DNA from: Hansschlegelia zhihuaiae
GTDB lineage: Bacteria > Pseudomonadota > Alphaproteobacteria > Rhizobiales > Methylopilaceae
Assembly (NCBI RefSeq): GCF_004103825.1
Contig: NZ_RYFI01000003.1
Location: 184,499 to 248,498, forward strand
Length of the DNA stretch: 64,000 bases
Direction of reading: 5' to 3'
The position numbers and the translations under genes were made by a program. Position 1 is the stretch's first letter; the number at the start of each line of letters is the position of its first letter. The notes beneath the pieces were generated by a model that ran no database searches, was not told the DNA's origin, and was given only the letters and a program-made list of their open reading frames with translations. Of the stretch, positions 41,445 through 49,138 are shown piece by piece.

Positions 41445-43034
41445 TCAGGCGGTCGCCGCGAGCCGCTCGGCGAGACGGATCGCGAGCGCGACAATGGTGA
41501 GCGTCGGGTTGGCGCAGCCGCCGGTCGTGAAGACCGAGGACCCTCCGATATAAAGGTTCTCGACCGAATGCACGCGGCAGTTCGCGTCGACGACGCCCCG
41601 GCGCGGGTCGGAATGCATCCGGGTCGTGCCCATATGGTGATAGCCGGAGAACGCCATGTCGAGATCGGGCGTCTCGGCGATGCCGAGCTGCACGCGGCCG
41701 AGGCCCGCGGCGCCGATCGCCTGACCGATCAGCTCATGGGTGCGACGCAGCCGCAGGAGGTCGTCGGCGCTCACCCGCCAATCGAGCGCGATGCGGTTCT
41801 GCCCGAAGCGGTCCTTGGCGTCGATCAGATAGACCCGGCTGTCCGGATTGGGCGCCTGCTCGGCGTCCTGCCTGAGCTTGAAGACATGCGCGGCCTCCGG
41901 CGGCGCGACGCGACGCGCGACCTGTCGGAAAACCCCGGTCGCGACCGAGCCGAGATCGTCGACCGCGTCGCAGTAATGCTCGGCCAGTCGGTCGGGCATA
42001 TGACCGCGGCTGAATGCCTTCACCATGGAGGAGAACGCGATCCAGCCGTGGTTGCGATAGTCGGTGGAATAGATCTCATTCGCGTGCTGCGGCACCAGGA
42101 AAGCCGAGTTGGTGGTCAGCCGCTCGCGCTTCGTGAGTTCCGGCGTGAGCCTGAGGCCGAACTGGAGCTCGGCGCCGTCATAGATCTGGCTCTCCGAATA
42201 GAGCCGCGCGTCGACGCTGTCGGCGAGCAGCACCGTGGTGGCCTCGATCGTCATGTGGTCGGTGTAGTAGCGCCCGACGAGCCCGTGCTCGTTGCCGATC
42301 CCGGCCGGCCTCTGGGCCCGGGCGTTCAGCAGGATGCGAGCGTTCTCGATGCCGCCGCAGGCGAGGACGAAGGTCTTCGCCCGGACGGTGGCGACGTGGC
42401 CCTCAAGCGTCGAGACCGAAAGCGAGGAGACTGCGTTCGACCCCTCGGCGAGCCGCACGTCGGTCAGGTTGGCGTGCAGCCAGCAGTCGATCCGCGGCTC
42501 GGCCTCGACCGCTCCGTGGTATTTCTCGGCGAAGCGCGTCGGGGGGCTCTGCTGGAAGACGTCGGTGATCACCCGCGAAGGGTCGAGCGGCAGCGCCGGA
42601 AGCGGCACGATCCGGCGCCAATCCTCCCAGTCGTACCGATATGGCCCGAGGTCGAGATAGCCCTGGGCGCGCGCATAGAAGGGGTCGAGGTCGGCGCGCC
42701 GGATCGGCCAGCCGAACCCCCCGAGCCCCTCGCGCGGCTCGAAGTCGAGGGCGTCGAGCGGCGCGCACAATCCGGTCCAATGGCCCGAGGTGCCGCCGAA
42801 CTGCCGGAGCCGCGAATTCGCCACGTCGATGTTGCGATGGCCCACGACCTCGCCGCGATAGAGGTCCTGCGTGTCGTCCTCATAGGCGTCGCCGCCGCCC
42901 TCGAGCAGCACGACGCGGCGACCCTTACGGGCGAGTTCGAGCGCGATCGTCATCCCGGCCGGCCCGGTCCCGACCACGCAGACCTCGCCTTCGATCTCGG
43001 CGGGCGCGCCTCCGGTCCGCAGGTCCGAGATCAT
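41445..43034 (-). CDS. GMC family FAD-dependent oxidoreductase
   Basis: A 529-residue flavoprotein. The FAD-binding Rossmann motif VVGTGPAGMTIALELARKG is at residues 20-38, followed by acidic VVLLEGGG. The C-terminal GMC signature contains YHHMGTTRM (residues 465-473, His466/His467) and ANPTLTIVALAIRLAERL with Asn509; these are the usual catalytic His and Asn. It oxidises an alcohol or sugar hydroxyl, substrate unknown. It lacks a signal peptide. The ATG overlaps the stop of the upstream acyltransferase. The frame extends upstream only as out-of-frame sequence. Confidence 0.88.
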   Translation of the reverse strand: MISDLRTGGAPAEIEGEVCVVGTGPAGMTIALELARKGRRVVLLEGGGDAYEDDTQDLYRGEVVGHRNIDVANSRLRQFGGTSGHWTGLCAPLDALDFEPREGLGGFGWPIRRADLDPFYARAQGYLDLGPYRYDWEDWRRIVPLPALPLDPSRVITDVFQQSPPTRFAEKYHGAVEAEPRIDCWLHANLTDVRLAEGSNAVSSLSVSTLEGHVATVRAKTFVLACGGIENARILLNARAQRPAGIGNEHGLVGRYYTDHMTIEATTVLLADSVDARLYSESQIYDGAELQFGLRLTPELTKRERLTTNSAFLVPQHANEIYSTDYRNHGWIAFSSMVKAFSRGHMPDRLAEHYCDAVDDLGSVATGVFRQVARRVAPPEAAHVFKLRQDAEQAPNPDSRVYLIDAKDRFGQNRIALDWRVSADDLLRLRRTHELIGQAIGAAGLGRVQLGIAETPDLDMAFSGYHHMGTTRMHSDPRRGVVDANCRVHSVENLYIGGSSVFTTGGCANPTLTIVALAIRLAERLAATA

Positions 43035-44173
43035 GCCGCGCCGCTCTTCTGAGCCGCGGACGCGCCTTGCCTTGGCCGCAGCAGCAGGTTCGCCACCACG
43101 CGCCGCCCCGGGCGCTCCACGACCACATAGGCGATGTGCGAGCCGACAATCGTCGCCGCGATCGCGATCACGCCGAGGACAGCGCGCTCGCCGACGCTGG
43201 TCGCGAGGCCAAGCCGCTCGGCGAGCGCGAACACGACCTGCAGCGCGATCGCATGGATGAGGTAGAGCGCGTAGGAGAGCTCGCCGAGCCAGGCGAGCAG
43301 CCGCCCGCGCAGCAAGCCGGGCTCGGCCCATGTCCCCCGCGAGGCGAGCGCCGCGACCAGCACCACCATGGGCGGCCACAATGCGTCATAGCCGACGCCC
43401 AACGCGACCAGCCCCGCGCAGACCGCGAACACGCCGGCGACCGCCGCCGCATAGGCGCGCGGCGTCATGGACGTGAAGATCGGTTCGTCGTCGAACAGCC
43501 GCCGGAGCAGGATGCCGGCGAAGAAGGACGGCGCGATCCTGAGCGCTCCGCCGTCGAAGGTGAGCGACACCAGCTCCTGCCGAAGCGCAAGCTCGCTGAA
43601 CGCCGCGATCGCGACGAATCCCCCGAGGCCCGCGGCGATCCGCGCCACCGTTCCGCGCACGCGGTCAGCCAGCGCCAGGAACAACGGGATCGCGAGATAG
43701 GCGCACCATTCCGCGCTGACCGACCAGGACGGCCAGTTCCAGGCGAGGTCCGACGTCGCCCAGGTGGAGTGCATGAGCAGGGCCGTGACGAGGAAGGTCC
43801 ACCAGTCGTGCGGATTGTCGGGCTCGACGCCCATGAAGCGGCCCGCCGTCACCAGCAGCAACACCAGCAGCAGGGTGGCGAGGTGCAGCGGGTAGAGGCG
43901 GGCGAGCCGCCGCGCGAGGAAGCCGAAATAGCTGAAGCGGCCCTCGCGCCAGGCCTCGTCATACATGTGCGCGAGCACGAAGCCGCTCAGCACGAAGAAG
44001 AAGTCCACGACGATGCGGGTGTACTCGACCGCCGCGGGGAGCGTCGCATTGCCTTCGATCGTCTTGGCGTAGGTGTGGGCGAGCACGATCCACACCGCGG
44101 CCAGTCCGCGCGCGGAGACGAGCTCCGGCAGGAGCTGACCAGGCTTGAGCCTGTTGGTGGCGTCGACCGACAT
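43031..44173 (-). CDS. Membrane acyltransferase (acyltransferase 3 family), copy 1
   Basis: The first gene of the four-gene cassette (380 aa, about ten membrane segments). LVSARGLAAVWIVLAHTY with the conserved histidine, VDFFFVLSGFVLAHMYDEAW and FLARRLARLYPLHLATLL match the family and closely resemble the acyltransferase at 39903-41021. It probably transfers an acyl or acetyl group to a sugar at the inner membrane. The start MSVDATNRLKPGQ is preferred to an ATG 26 codons upstream in basic, low-complexity sequence. It is coupled to the GMC gene by ATGA. Confidence 0.88.
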   Translation of the reverse strand: MSVDATNRLKPGQLLPELVSARGLAAVWIVLAHTYAKTIEGNATLPAAVEYTRIVVDFFFVLSGFVLAHMYDEAWREGRFSYFGFLARRLARLYPLHLATLLLVLLLVTAGRFMGVEPDNPHDWWTFLVTALLMHSTWATSDLAWNWPSWSVSAEWCAYLAIPLFLALADRVRGTVARIAAGLGGFVAIAAFSELALRQELVSLTFDGGALRIAPSFFAGILLRRLFDDEPIFTSMTPRAYAAAVAGVFAVCAGLVALGVGYDALWPPMVVLVAALASRGTWAEPGLLRGRLLAWLGELSYALYLIHAIALQVVFALAERLGLATSVGERAVLGVIAIAATIVGSHIAYVVVERPGRRVVANLLLRPRQGASAAQKSGAA

Positions 44174-44321
44174 CGTCACGCTTTCGTCCCGCGCGCGGCG
44201 GCGTCGTTTCGGACCGGCGCGGCGTCGATGATCGGATGAGGCTAAACCCAAGAGGCTTAAGGCGAGATTATGCCAACCGCAGAGCCGGCCGCGCCTTTAT
44301 GACGGAAAAGGCGAACCGCGC

Positions 44322-44350
44322 TTGACGGACCGACCCGACGGGCGCATGAT
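44322..44350 (+). promoter_or_regulatory. Candidate sigma-70-type promoter, plus strand
   Basis: TTGACG (44322-44327) and CATGAT (44345-44350) are separated by 17 nt, the optimal spacing. The match is five of six at -35 and four of six at -10. It points toward a region with no plus-strand protein gene, so it may drive the candidate RNA described next. Activity is unproven. Confidence 0.4.
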
Positions 44351-44385
44351 TCAGAGGTCAACACAAAGTACGGAGGTCTAGAAAA

Positions 44386-44421
44386 ATGACTCCGCCGAAG
44401 CGTGTAGACTTACCGCGGTGA
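44386..44421 (+). CDS. Possible 11-codon small ORF with strong Shine-Dalgarno
   Basis: ATG at 44386 follows ACGGAGGTCTAGAAAA, a strong SD at good spacing, and encodes MTPPKRVDLPR before TGA. A CGCGC/GCGCG hairpin follows immediately. The arrangement resembles a leader peptide, but no downstream plus-strand gene exists to regulate. It may be chance. Confidence 0.25.
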   Translation: MTPPKRVDLPR

Positions 44422-44660
44422 CGCGCATCCGGAGCGCGAATAGGCTGCGGCAGGATAACAATTGAAACTGGTTTTTGCCGAAGGTTTGCTTTTCGACTTC
44501 TTTAGTCAGCGCGCCGATGGATCGGAACGGCGTCGTTGACTGATTGGATGAGGGGCGAAGACTTCGGAATAGATCGACGACGCGCAGGATCCACTATCAG
44601 CCGGAGCCACGCAAAGCGGGCCGGCCCAACCCAGAGCGGATCTGCCGCATCGACTTACTA

Positions 44661-44694
44661 GGAACGCCTCGCCGCCTGGTCGGCGGGGCGTTTC
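44661..44694. terminator. Terminator-like hairpin downstream of hflX and of the candidate RNA
   Basis: GGAACGCCTCGCCGCC and CGGCGGGGCGTTTCC form a long stem with a TGGT loop. The T content after the stem is modest (TTTCCGCGTTT on plus, none on minus), so it fits the plus strand slightly better. It lies 51 bp beyond the hflX stop and could also serve hflX. Confidence 0.5.
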
Positions 44695-44745
44695 CGCGTT
44701 TGGCCCTCGCCCGAGCAGCCACGAGCCGTGCGCGGCCGGCGCGCC

Positions 44746-46122
44746 TCATGCGCGGCGGCGCCGGTCCTCGGGCTCAGTCGCTTCCACCCTCGCGAAACGA
44801 CGGCGGAGCCCTTCGATCCGCTCCGGCTCGACGCGCACAGTGAAGCGGACCGAACCTTCGGGCTCGACCATGCGGTCCATGACGTCGCCATGGCGGCGCA
44901 GCCAGTTCTCGCCGGCGCCGTCCGTCGCCTCGAGGATCACCACGACCGTCTCACGCGTGGCGGACAGCCGGTTCTCCACCGCTTCGAGCAGAGCTTCCTC
45001 GCCCTCCCCCGTGAGCGCGGACATGACGACCGGCCTCGCGGCCTCCGCGCGCCGCGCGGCGGTCGCGGCGAGCGTCTGGCGAATTTCGGGATCGAGCCGA
45101 TCCACCTTGTTCCAGACTTCGATGAGCCGCCCGTCGGTCTCGGGATCGATCCCGAGGTCGCGCAGCACCGAACGGACGTCGGAGCCTTGCGCCTCCGCGT
45201 CCTCGTGGCTGACGTCGCGGACATGCAGGATCACGTCGGCCTCCAGCACCTCCTCGAGCGTCGCCCGGAAGGCGGCGATCAGCTGCGTCGGAAGCTCCGA
45301 GATGAAGCCGACCGTGTCGGAGAGGATGGCGTGCGCGCCATGCGGCAGCCGGATCTGCCGCAGCGTCGGGTCGAGCGTCGCGAACAGCATGTCGGCGGCC
45401 GTCACCTCGGCCCGGGTTAGGCGGTTGAACAGCGTCGACTTGCCGGCGTTGGTGTAGCCGACCAGCGCGACCACCGGATAGGGCACGCGCTTGCGGCCGG
45501 CCCGGTGCAGGCCGCGGGTGCGCTTCACCTGCTCGAGCTCCCGCTCGATCTTCAGGATGCGCTCGCCGATGACCCGGCGGTCGGCCTCGATCTGGGTCTC
45601 GCCGGGGCCGCCAAGGAAGCCAAAGCCGCCGCGCTGGCGCTCGAGATGGGTCCAGGAGCGGACGAGGCGGCTCTTCTGCCAGGTGAGATGGGCGTGCTCG
45701 ACCTGTAGCACGCCCTCCTTGGTGCGGGCGCGACGACCGAAGATCTCGAGAATCAGCCCCGTCCTGTCCAGGACCTTGGCCCCCAGCTCCTTTTCGAGGT
45801 TTCGCTGCTGGACGGGGGTCAGCGCCGCGTCCACCACCACGAGCTCGATCCCGGAGGCGCGCACGAGGTCGGCGAACTCGGCGACCTTGCCCTTGCCCAG
45901 GAAAGTCGCGGGGCGCACCTCGGACAGCGTCACGAGATGGCTTTCCGCGACGTCGAGGTCGATCGCTTCCGCGAGGCCGACGGCCTCCGTAAGCCGCGCC
46001 TCGGGCGGACGGCCGGAATCGTCGACCGCGCCCTTCCGCCCGAGCGTCGGCGTGACCACCATGGCCCGCGTCCGCGCCTTGCGGCGCCGGGTCGTCAGAT
46101 CAGAATCCGCGTCCTGTCCCAA
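44746..46122 (-). CDS. hflX: GTPase HflX
   Basis: A ribosome-associated GTPase (458 aa) that splits stalled ribosomes under stress. The N-terminal HflX domain ends with [13 protein letters not shown] (171-183), then Walker [10 protein letters not shown] at 222-230, a LSDTVGFI switch and the NKVD specificity motif. Length fits the family. It is 44 bp downstream of hfq on the same strand, the conserved hfq-hflX pair. Confidence 0.97.
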   Translation of the reverse strand: MGQDADSDLTTRRRKARTRAMVVTPTLGRKGAVDDSGRPPEARLTEAVGLAEAIDLDVAESHLVTLSEVRPATFLGKGKVAEFADLVRASGIELVVVDAALTPVQQRNLEKELGAKVLDRTGLILEIFGRRARTKEGVLQVEHAHLTWQKSRLVRSWTHLERQRGGFGFLGGPGETQIEADRRVIGERILKIERELEQVKRTRGLHRAGRKRVPYPVVALVGYTNAGKSTLFNRLTRAEVTAADMLFATLDPTLRQIRLPHGAHAILSDTVGFISELPTQLIAAFRATLEEVLEADVILHVRDVSHEDAEAQGSDVRSVLRDLGIDPETDGRLIEVWNKVDRLDPEIRQTLAATAARRAEAARPVVMSALTGEGEEALLEAVENRLSATRETVVVILEATDGAGENWLRRHGDVMDRMVEPEGSVRFTVRVEPERIEGLRRRFARVEATEPEDRRRRA

Positions 46123-46166
46123 TCGCCGTTCCTGCTAGACGGCGCCCGGACCGCAGACGGCGGTCG

Positions 46167-46442
46167 TCACCGGCCGGCGCGCGCCGGGACGGCGACCTCG
46201 GCGTCCGCCTCCTCCGGCTCGAAGAGCTGGATCGGGTGGCCGGGCATCACCGTCGATATGGCGTGCTTGTAGACGAGTTGCGAGTGCCCGTCGCGTCTCA
46301 GCAGCACGCAGAAATTGTCGAACCACGTCACGACGCCCTGCAGCTTGACGCCGTTCACGAGGAAGATAGTCAGCGGGACCTTGTTCTTGCGAACGTTGTT
46401 GAGAAACGTGTCCTGCAGATTCTGGGTGCGCTCGGCGGCCAT
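46167..46442 (-). CDS. hfq: RNA chaperone Hfq
   Basis: A 91-residue hexameric Sm-like protein that pairs sRNAs with mRNAs. [20 protein letters not shown] and the Sm1 region [18 protein letters not shown] are diagnostic, with Sm2 [10 protein letters not shown] near residues 58-67. It has a short acidic/alanine-rich C-terminal tail. In Rhizobiales it is positioned between ntrX and hflX, here after the aminotransferase. Confidence 0.98.
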   Translation of the reverse strand: MAAERTQNLQDTFLNNVRKNKVPLTIFLVNGVKLQGVVTWFDNFCVLLRRDGHSQLVYKHAISTVMPGHPIQLFEPEEADAEVAVPARAGR

Positions 46443-46693
46443 CTTCTTGTTCTTTCATTTGAGCTCAACCGTTCGCCGCTTCGCCGCCGACGCGAGGCGA
46501 ATGGAGCCTGTCTCGGGATTTTTTCCCGCCTGCCGCCCCGTCCCCGACGTCGACGCGCAGTCCGAACCGGCGTCGGGTCATATTAATGCTGCGGCGCCGG
46601 CTTTCCGCAAGGCCGCAGAGGTAGGACTGTCAGCCTCAGGGGCGCCGCAGAGCCAATTTCGTTAGCCGTCATTCCCAGATCAGGACAGTGATT

Positions 46694-47557
46694 TCAAGCG
46701 GCGCCGTGGTCGGCGAACTCGTGGAACCGCTTCCGAAGCTCGAGCGCGACCTTGCCGGGCGCGCCGTCGCCGACCTTCTCGCCGTCGATCGACACGACCG
46801 GCGTCACGATCGCGGTCGCGGCCGTCATGAAGGCTTCACGAGCCGCCTTCGCCTCCGCGACCGTGAAGGGCCGTTCTTCGAGCCTGATCTGCAGGTCGCG
46901 CGCCATGTCCATGACGGTCGCGCGCGTCACGCCCTGAAGGATGCCGTGATCGGCCGGGCGCGTCACAAGCATGCCGTCTTCCGTCACGATCCAGGCGGTG
47001 GTCGAGCCGCCCTCGGTCACGTTTCCGTCGCGGTCGACATACCAGGCTTCGCGGGCGCCGGCCTCCCTGGCCTGCTGCTTGGCCAGCACGTTGGGCAGCA
47101 GCGCGACCGACTTGATGTCGACGCGCGGCCAGCGGTTCTCCGGCATGGTCACGACCTTGACGCCGGCGGCCGCTGCGGCCTCGGCCTTGGCCCGGTCGGC
47201 GGAGCGGGCCGTGACCACCACGGCGGGGCGCACGCTCTCGGCCGGGAAGTAGTGGTCGCGGCGCGCGACGCCGCGGGTGACCTGAAGATAGACGATGCCG
47301 TCCCGCACCCGGTTGCGCCTCACCGTCTCGCGCAGCACGACCTTGAGCGCGCTCTCGGCCATCGGCGCGCGGATCTTCAGCTCGCGCAGCGACCGCCAGA
47401 GCCGTGCGAGGTGGCGCGGCTCGTCGATCAGCCGCCCGTCGCGCACCTCGCAGACCTCGTAGACGCCGTCGGCGAACTGGTAGCCGCGATCCTCGACATG
47501 GACGTGGGCGTCCGCGTGCGGGACGTAGCGGCCGTTGACATAGGCGATGCGGGACAT
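46694..47557 (-). CDS. dat: D-alanine aminotransferase-like class IV aminotransferase
   Basis: A PLP-dependent fold-type IV enzyme (287 aa). MSRIAYVNGRYVPHADAHVH opens the domain, the catalytic lysine is in LLPNVLAKQQ, and EGGSTTAWIV and the GILQGVTR phosphate-binding loop follow. D-amino acid transaminase is the usual assignment at this ntrX-hfq location; branched-chain transaminase or aminodeoxychorismate lyase are close alternatives. The start at residue MSRIAY is favoured over ATGs upstream that lie in a palindromic repeat. Confidence 0.85.
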   Translation of the reverse strand: MSRIAYVNGRYVPHADAHVHVEDRGYQFADGVYEVCEVRDGRLIDEPRHLARLWRSLRELKIRAPMAESALKVVLRETVRRNRVRDGIVYLQVTRGVARRDHYFPAESVRPAVVVTARSADRAKAEAAAAAGVKVVTMPENRWPRVDIKSVALLPNVLAKQQAREAGAREAWYVDRDGNVTEGGSTTAWIVTEDGMLVTRPADHGILQGVTRATVMDMARDLQIRLEERPFTVAEAKAAREAFMTAATAIVTPVVSIDGEKVGDGAPGKVALELRKRFHEFADHGAA

Positions 47558-47580
47558 TTGCGTTTCCGATTTCTCGACCT

Positions 47581-47668
47581 GCGTCATGGTCCGGCTTGAC
47601 CGGACCATCCATGCCGAAGACGCGCTCGACTTCGCCGATGGGTCCTCCGGTCAAGCCGGAGGACGACG
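47581..47668. repeat. Palindromic intergenic element between dat and ntrX
   Basis: Two nested inverted repeats built on GGTCCGGCTTGACCGGACC and GTCCTCCGGTCAAGCCGGAGGAC, with GCGTC ends, form a hairpin structure. The CCGGTCAAGCCGG core is related to the GGGTCAAGCCC sequence in the element at 61003. Confidence 0.65.
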
Positions 47669-47734
47669 CCTCATTATGCGAAGGCGCGCTCACTACCGCT
47701 CATGCAAATTTCTGCGGCCCGCGATGCGTTTCGC

Positions 47735-49102
47735 TTATCCGATGCCGAGCGCCTTGAGCTTGCGGTGCAATGCCGAACGCTCCATGCCGATGAATTCGGC
47801 GGTGCGCGAGATGTTGCCGCCGAAGCGGCTGATCTGGGCGAGCAGATACTGCCGCTCGAAGATCTCGCGGGCGTCGCGCAGCGCGAGGCCCATCAGCTGC
47901 TCGCCGCCCGCCCCCGTGGGCGTCGGCGGCACCATTGTGCCGATCTCGGAGGGCAGCATCGACGCGGTCACCACCGCCTCCGGGTCGCCGCCCGCGAGAA
48001 TCATCAGGCGCTCCACATTGTTGCGGAGCTGGCGGACATTGCCGGGCCAGTCATGGCTCTGCAGCACCGCCATGGCGTCCTCGCCGATCGTGCGCTTGGC
48101 GAGGCCGGTCGCGGACGAGATCTGGTCGAGGAAGAAGTCAATCAACTCCGGAATGTCCTCGCGCCGCTCGGAGAGCGCCGGCACCCGCACGGGCACGACG
48201 GCGAGGCGGTGGAACAGGTCCTCGCGGAACCGGCCGGCCGCGATCTCCTCCTCGAGATTGCGGGCGGACGACGAGATGATCCGCACGTCGACCTGGACCC
48301 GCGTGGTCCCTCCGACGCGCGTGAAGGTCTGCTCGACCAGCACGCGCAGGATGCGGTTCTGGGTCTCGCGCGGCATGTCGGCGACTTCGTCGATGAAGAG
48401 GGTGCCGCCATGAGCTTCCTCTAGCGCGCCGATCTTTCGCGAGCCGTTCTCCGCGCCCTCGACGCCGAACAGCTCCTCCTCCATTCGCTCGGGCGTGATG
48501 GCGGCGGCGTTGATCAGCACGAACGGCCCCTTGGCGCGCGCCGACTTGGCGTGGATGACGCGGGCCGCGAGCTCCTTGCCGGAGCCGGACGGCCCGGCGA
48601 TCAGGATGCGGCTGTTGGTCGGCGCCACGCGGTCGAGCGCGCCGCGCAGCTGGTTCATCACCGTCGACTTGCCGATGAAGCGCGTCGCGACGCCCGAGCC
48701 GCGCCGCAGATCCTTGATCTCGCGCTTCAGCTGGAAGGATTCGAGCGCCCGCTGGGCGATCAGCACCAGCCGATCGGCCTTGAACGGCTTTTCGATGAAG
48801 TCGTAGGCCCCGTTCTTGATGGCCGCGACCGCGGTCTCGATGTTGCCGTGGCCCGAGATCATCACGATCGGGATCTCGGGATGGTCGCGGTGGATGATCT
48901 CCAGCAGCTCGAGCCCGTCGAGCTTCGAGCCCTGCAGCCAGATGTCGAGGAAGACGAGATGCGGCCGGCGCCTGGCGATCTCGGCCAGCGCGTCGTCGGA
49001 ATTGCGCGCCGTGCGCGCGCCGTGGCCCTCGTCCTGCAGGATCCCGGCCACGAGCTCGCGGATGTCTGCTTCGTCGTCGACGATGAGGATGTCGGTGGCC
49101 AT
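47735..49102 (-). CDS. ntrX: Nitrogen regulation response regulator NtrX
   Basis: Response regulator of the NtrY/NtrX pair (455 aa). Receiver domain with phospho-acceptor Asp53 in VFLDIWLQGS. The AAA+ domain has GPSGSGKELAARVIH and the Walker B TLFIDEVADMPRE. The GAFTGA loop that contacts sigma-54 is missing, as is usual for NtrX, so it probably does not open sigma-54 promoters directly. A C-terminal Fis-type helix-turn-helix (NISRTAEFIGMERSALHRKL) binds DNA. It lies 36 bp downstream of ntrY. Confidence 0.96.
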   Translation of the reverse strand: MATDILIVDDEADIRELVAGILQDEGHGARTARNSDDALAEIARRRPHLVFLDIWLQGSKLDGLELLEIIHRDHPEIPIVMISGHGNIETAVAAIKNGAYDFIEKPFKADRLVLIAQRALESFQLKREIKDLRRGSGVATRFIGKSTVMNQLRGALDRVAPTNSRILIAGPSGSGKELAARVIHAKSARAKGPFVLINAAAITPERMEEELFGVEGAENGSRKIGALEEAHGGTLFIDEVADMPRETQNRILRVLVEQTFTRVGGTTRVQVDVRIISSSARNLEEEIAAGRFREDLFHRLAVVPVRVPALSERREDIPELIDFFLDQISSATGLAKRTIGEDAMAVLQSHDWPGNVRQLRNNVERLMILAGGDPEAVVTASMLPSEIGTMVPPTPTGAGGEQLMGLALRDAREIFERQYLLAQISRFGGNISRTAEFIGMERSALHRKLKALGIG

Positions 49103-49138
49103 GTGGGTCTCGAAAAGCTCCGAATGAAGGTTGTGGCC

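Larger units (their letters stand above)
44357..44700 (+). ncRNA. Candidate structured RNA or leader transcript
   Basis: This gene-poor stretch has a promoter-like pair upstream, several hairpins and a terminator-like hairpin at the end. One long hairpin at 44504-44541 pairs AGTCAGCG-CGCCG with CGGCG-TCGTTGACT. It does not match tmRNA, 6S, RNase P or SRP RNA signatures that I know. Base composition is more AT-rich than its flanks. It could be an unannotated sRNA, or the decayed remains of something else. Confidence 0.3.

Noticed and set aside
44453-44463. GGATAACAATT, part of a lac operator-like sequence
   Set aside because: Only the right half of the lac operator is matched, the upstream half is absent and no LacI-type gene or sugar operon is near; most likely chance.
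44357-44700. Candidate RNA as tmRNA, 6S, RNase P or SRP RNA
   Set aside because: None of the expected signatures (GGTTCGA T arm with CCA, GAGGAAAGTCC, GGAAGGAAGCAG) is present, so it is left as unknown.
44544-44843. Plus-strand open frame near hflX (99 codons)
   Set aside because: No SD, arginine-rich, and runs through a terminator hairpin into antisense hflX; not coding-like.
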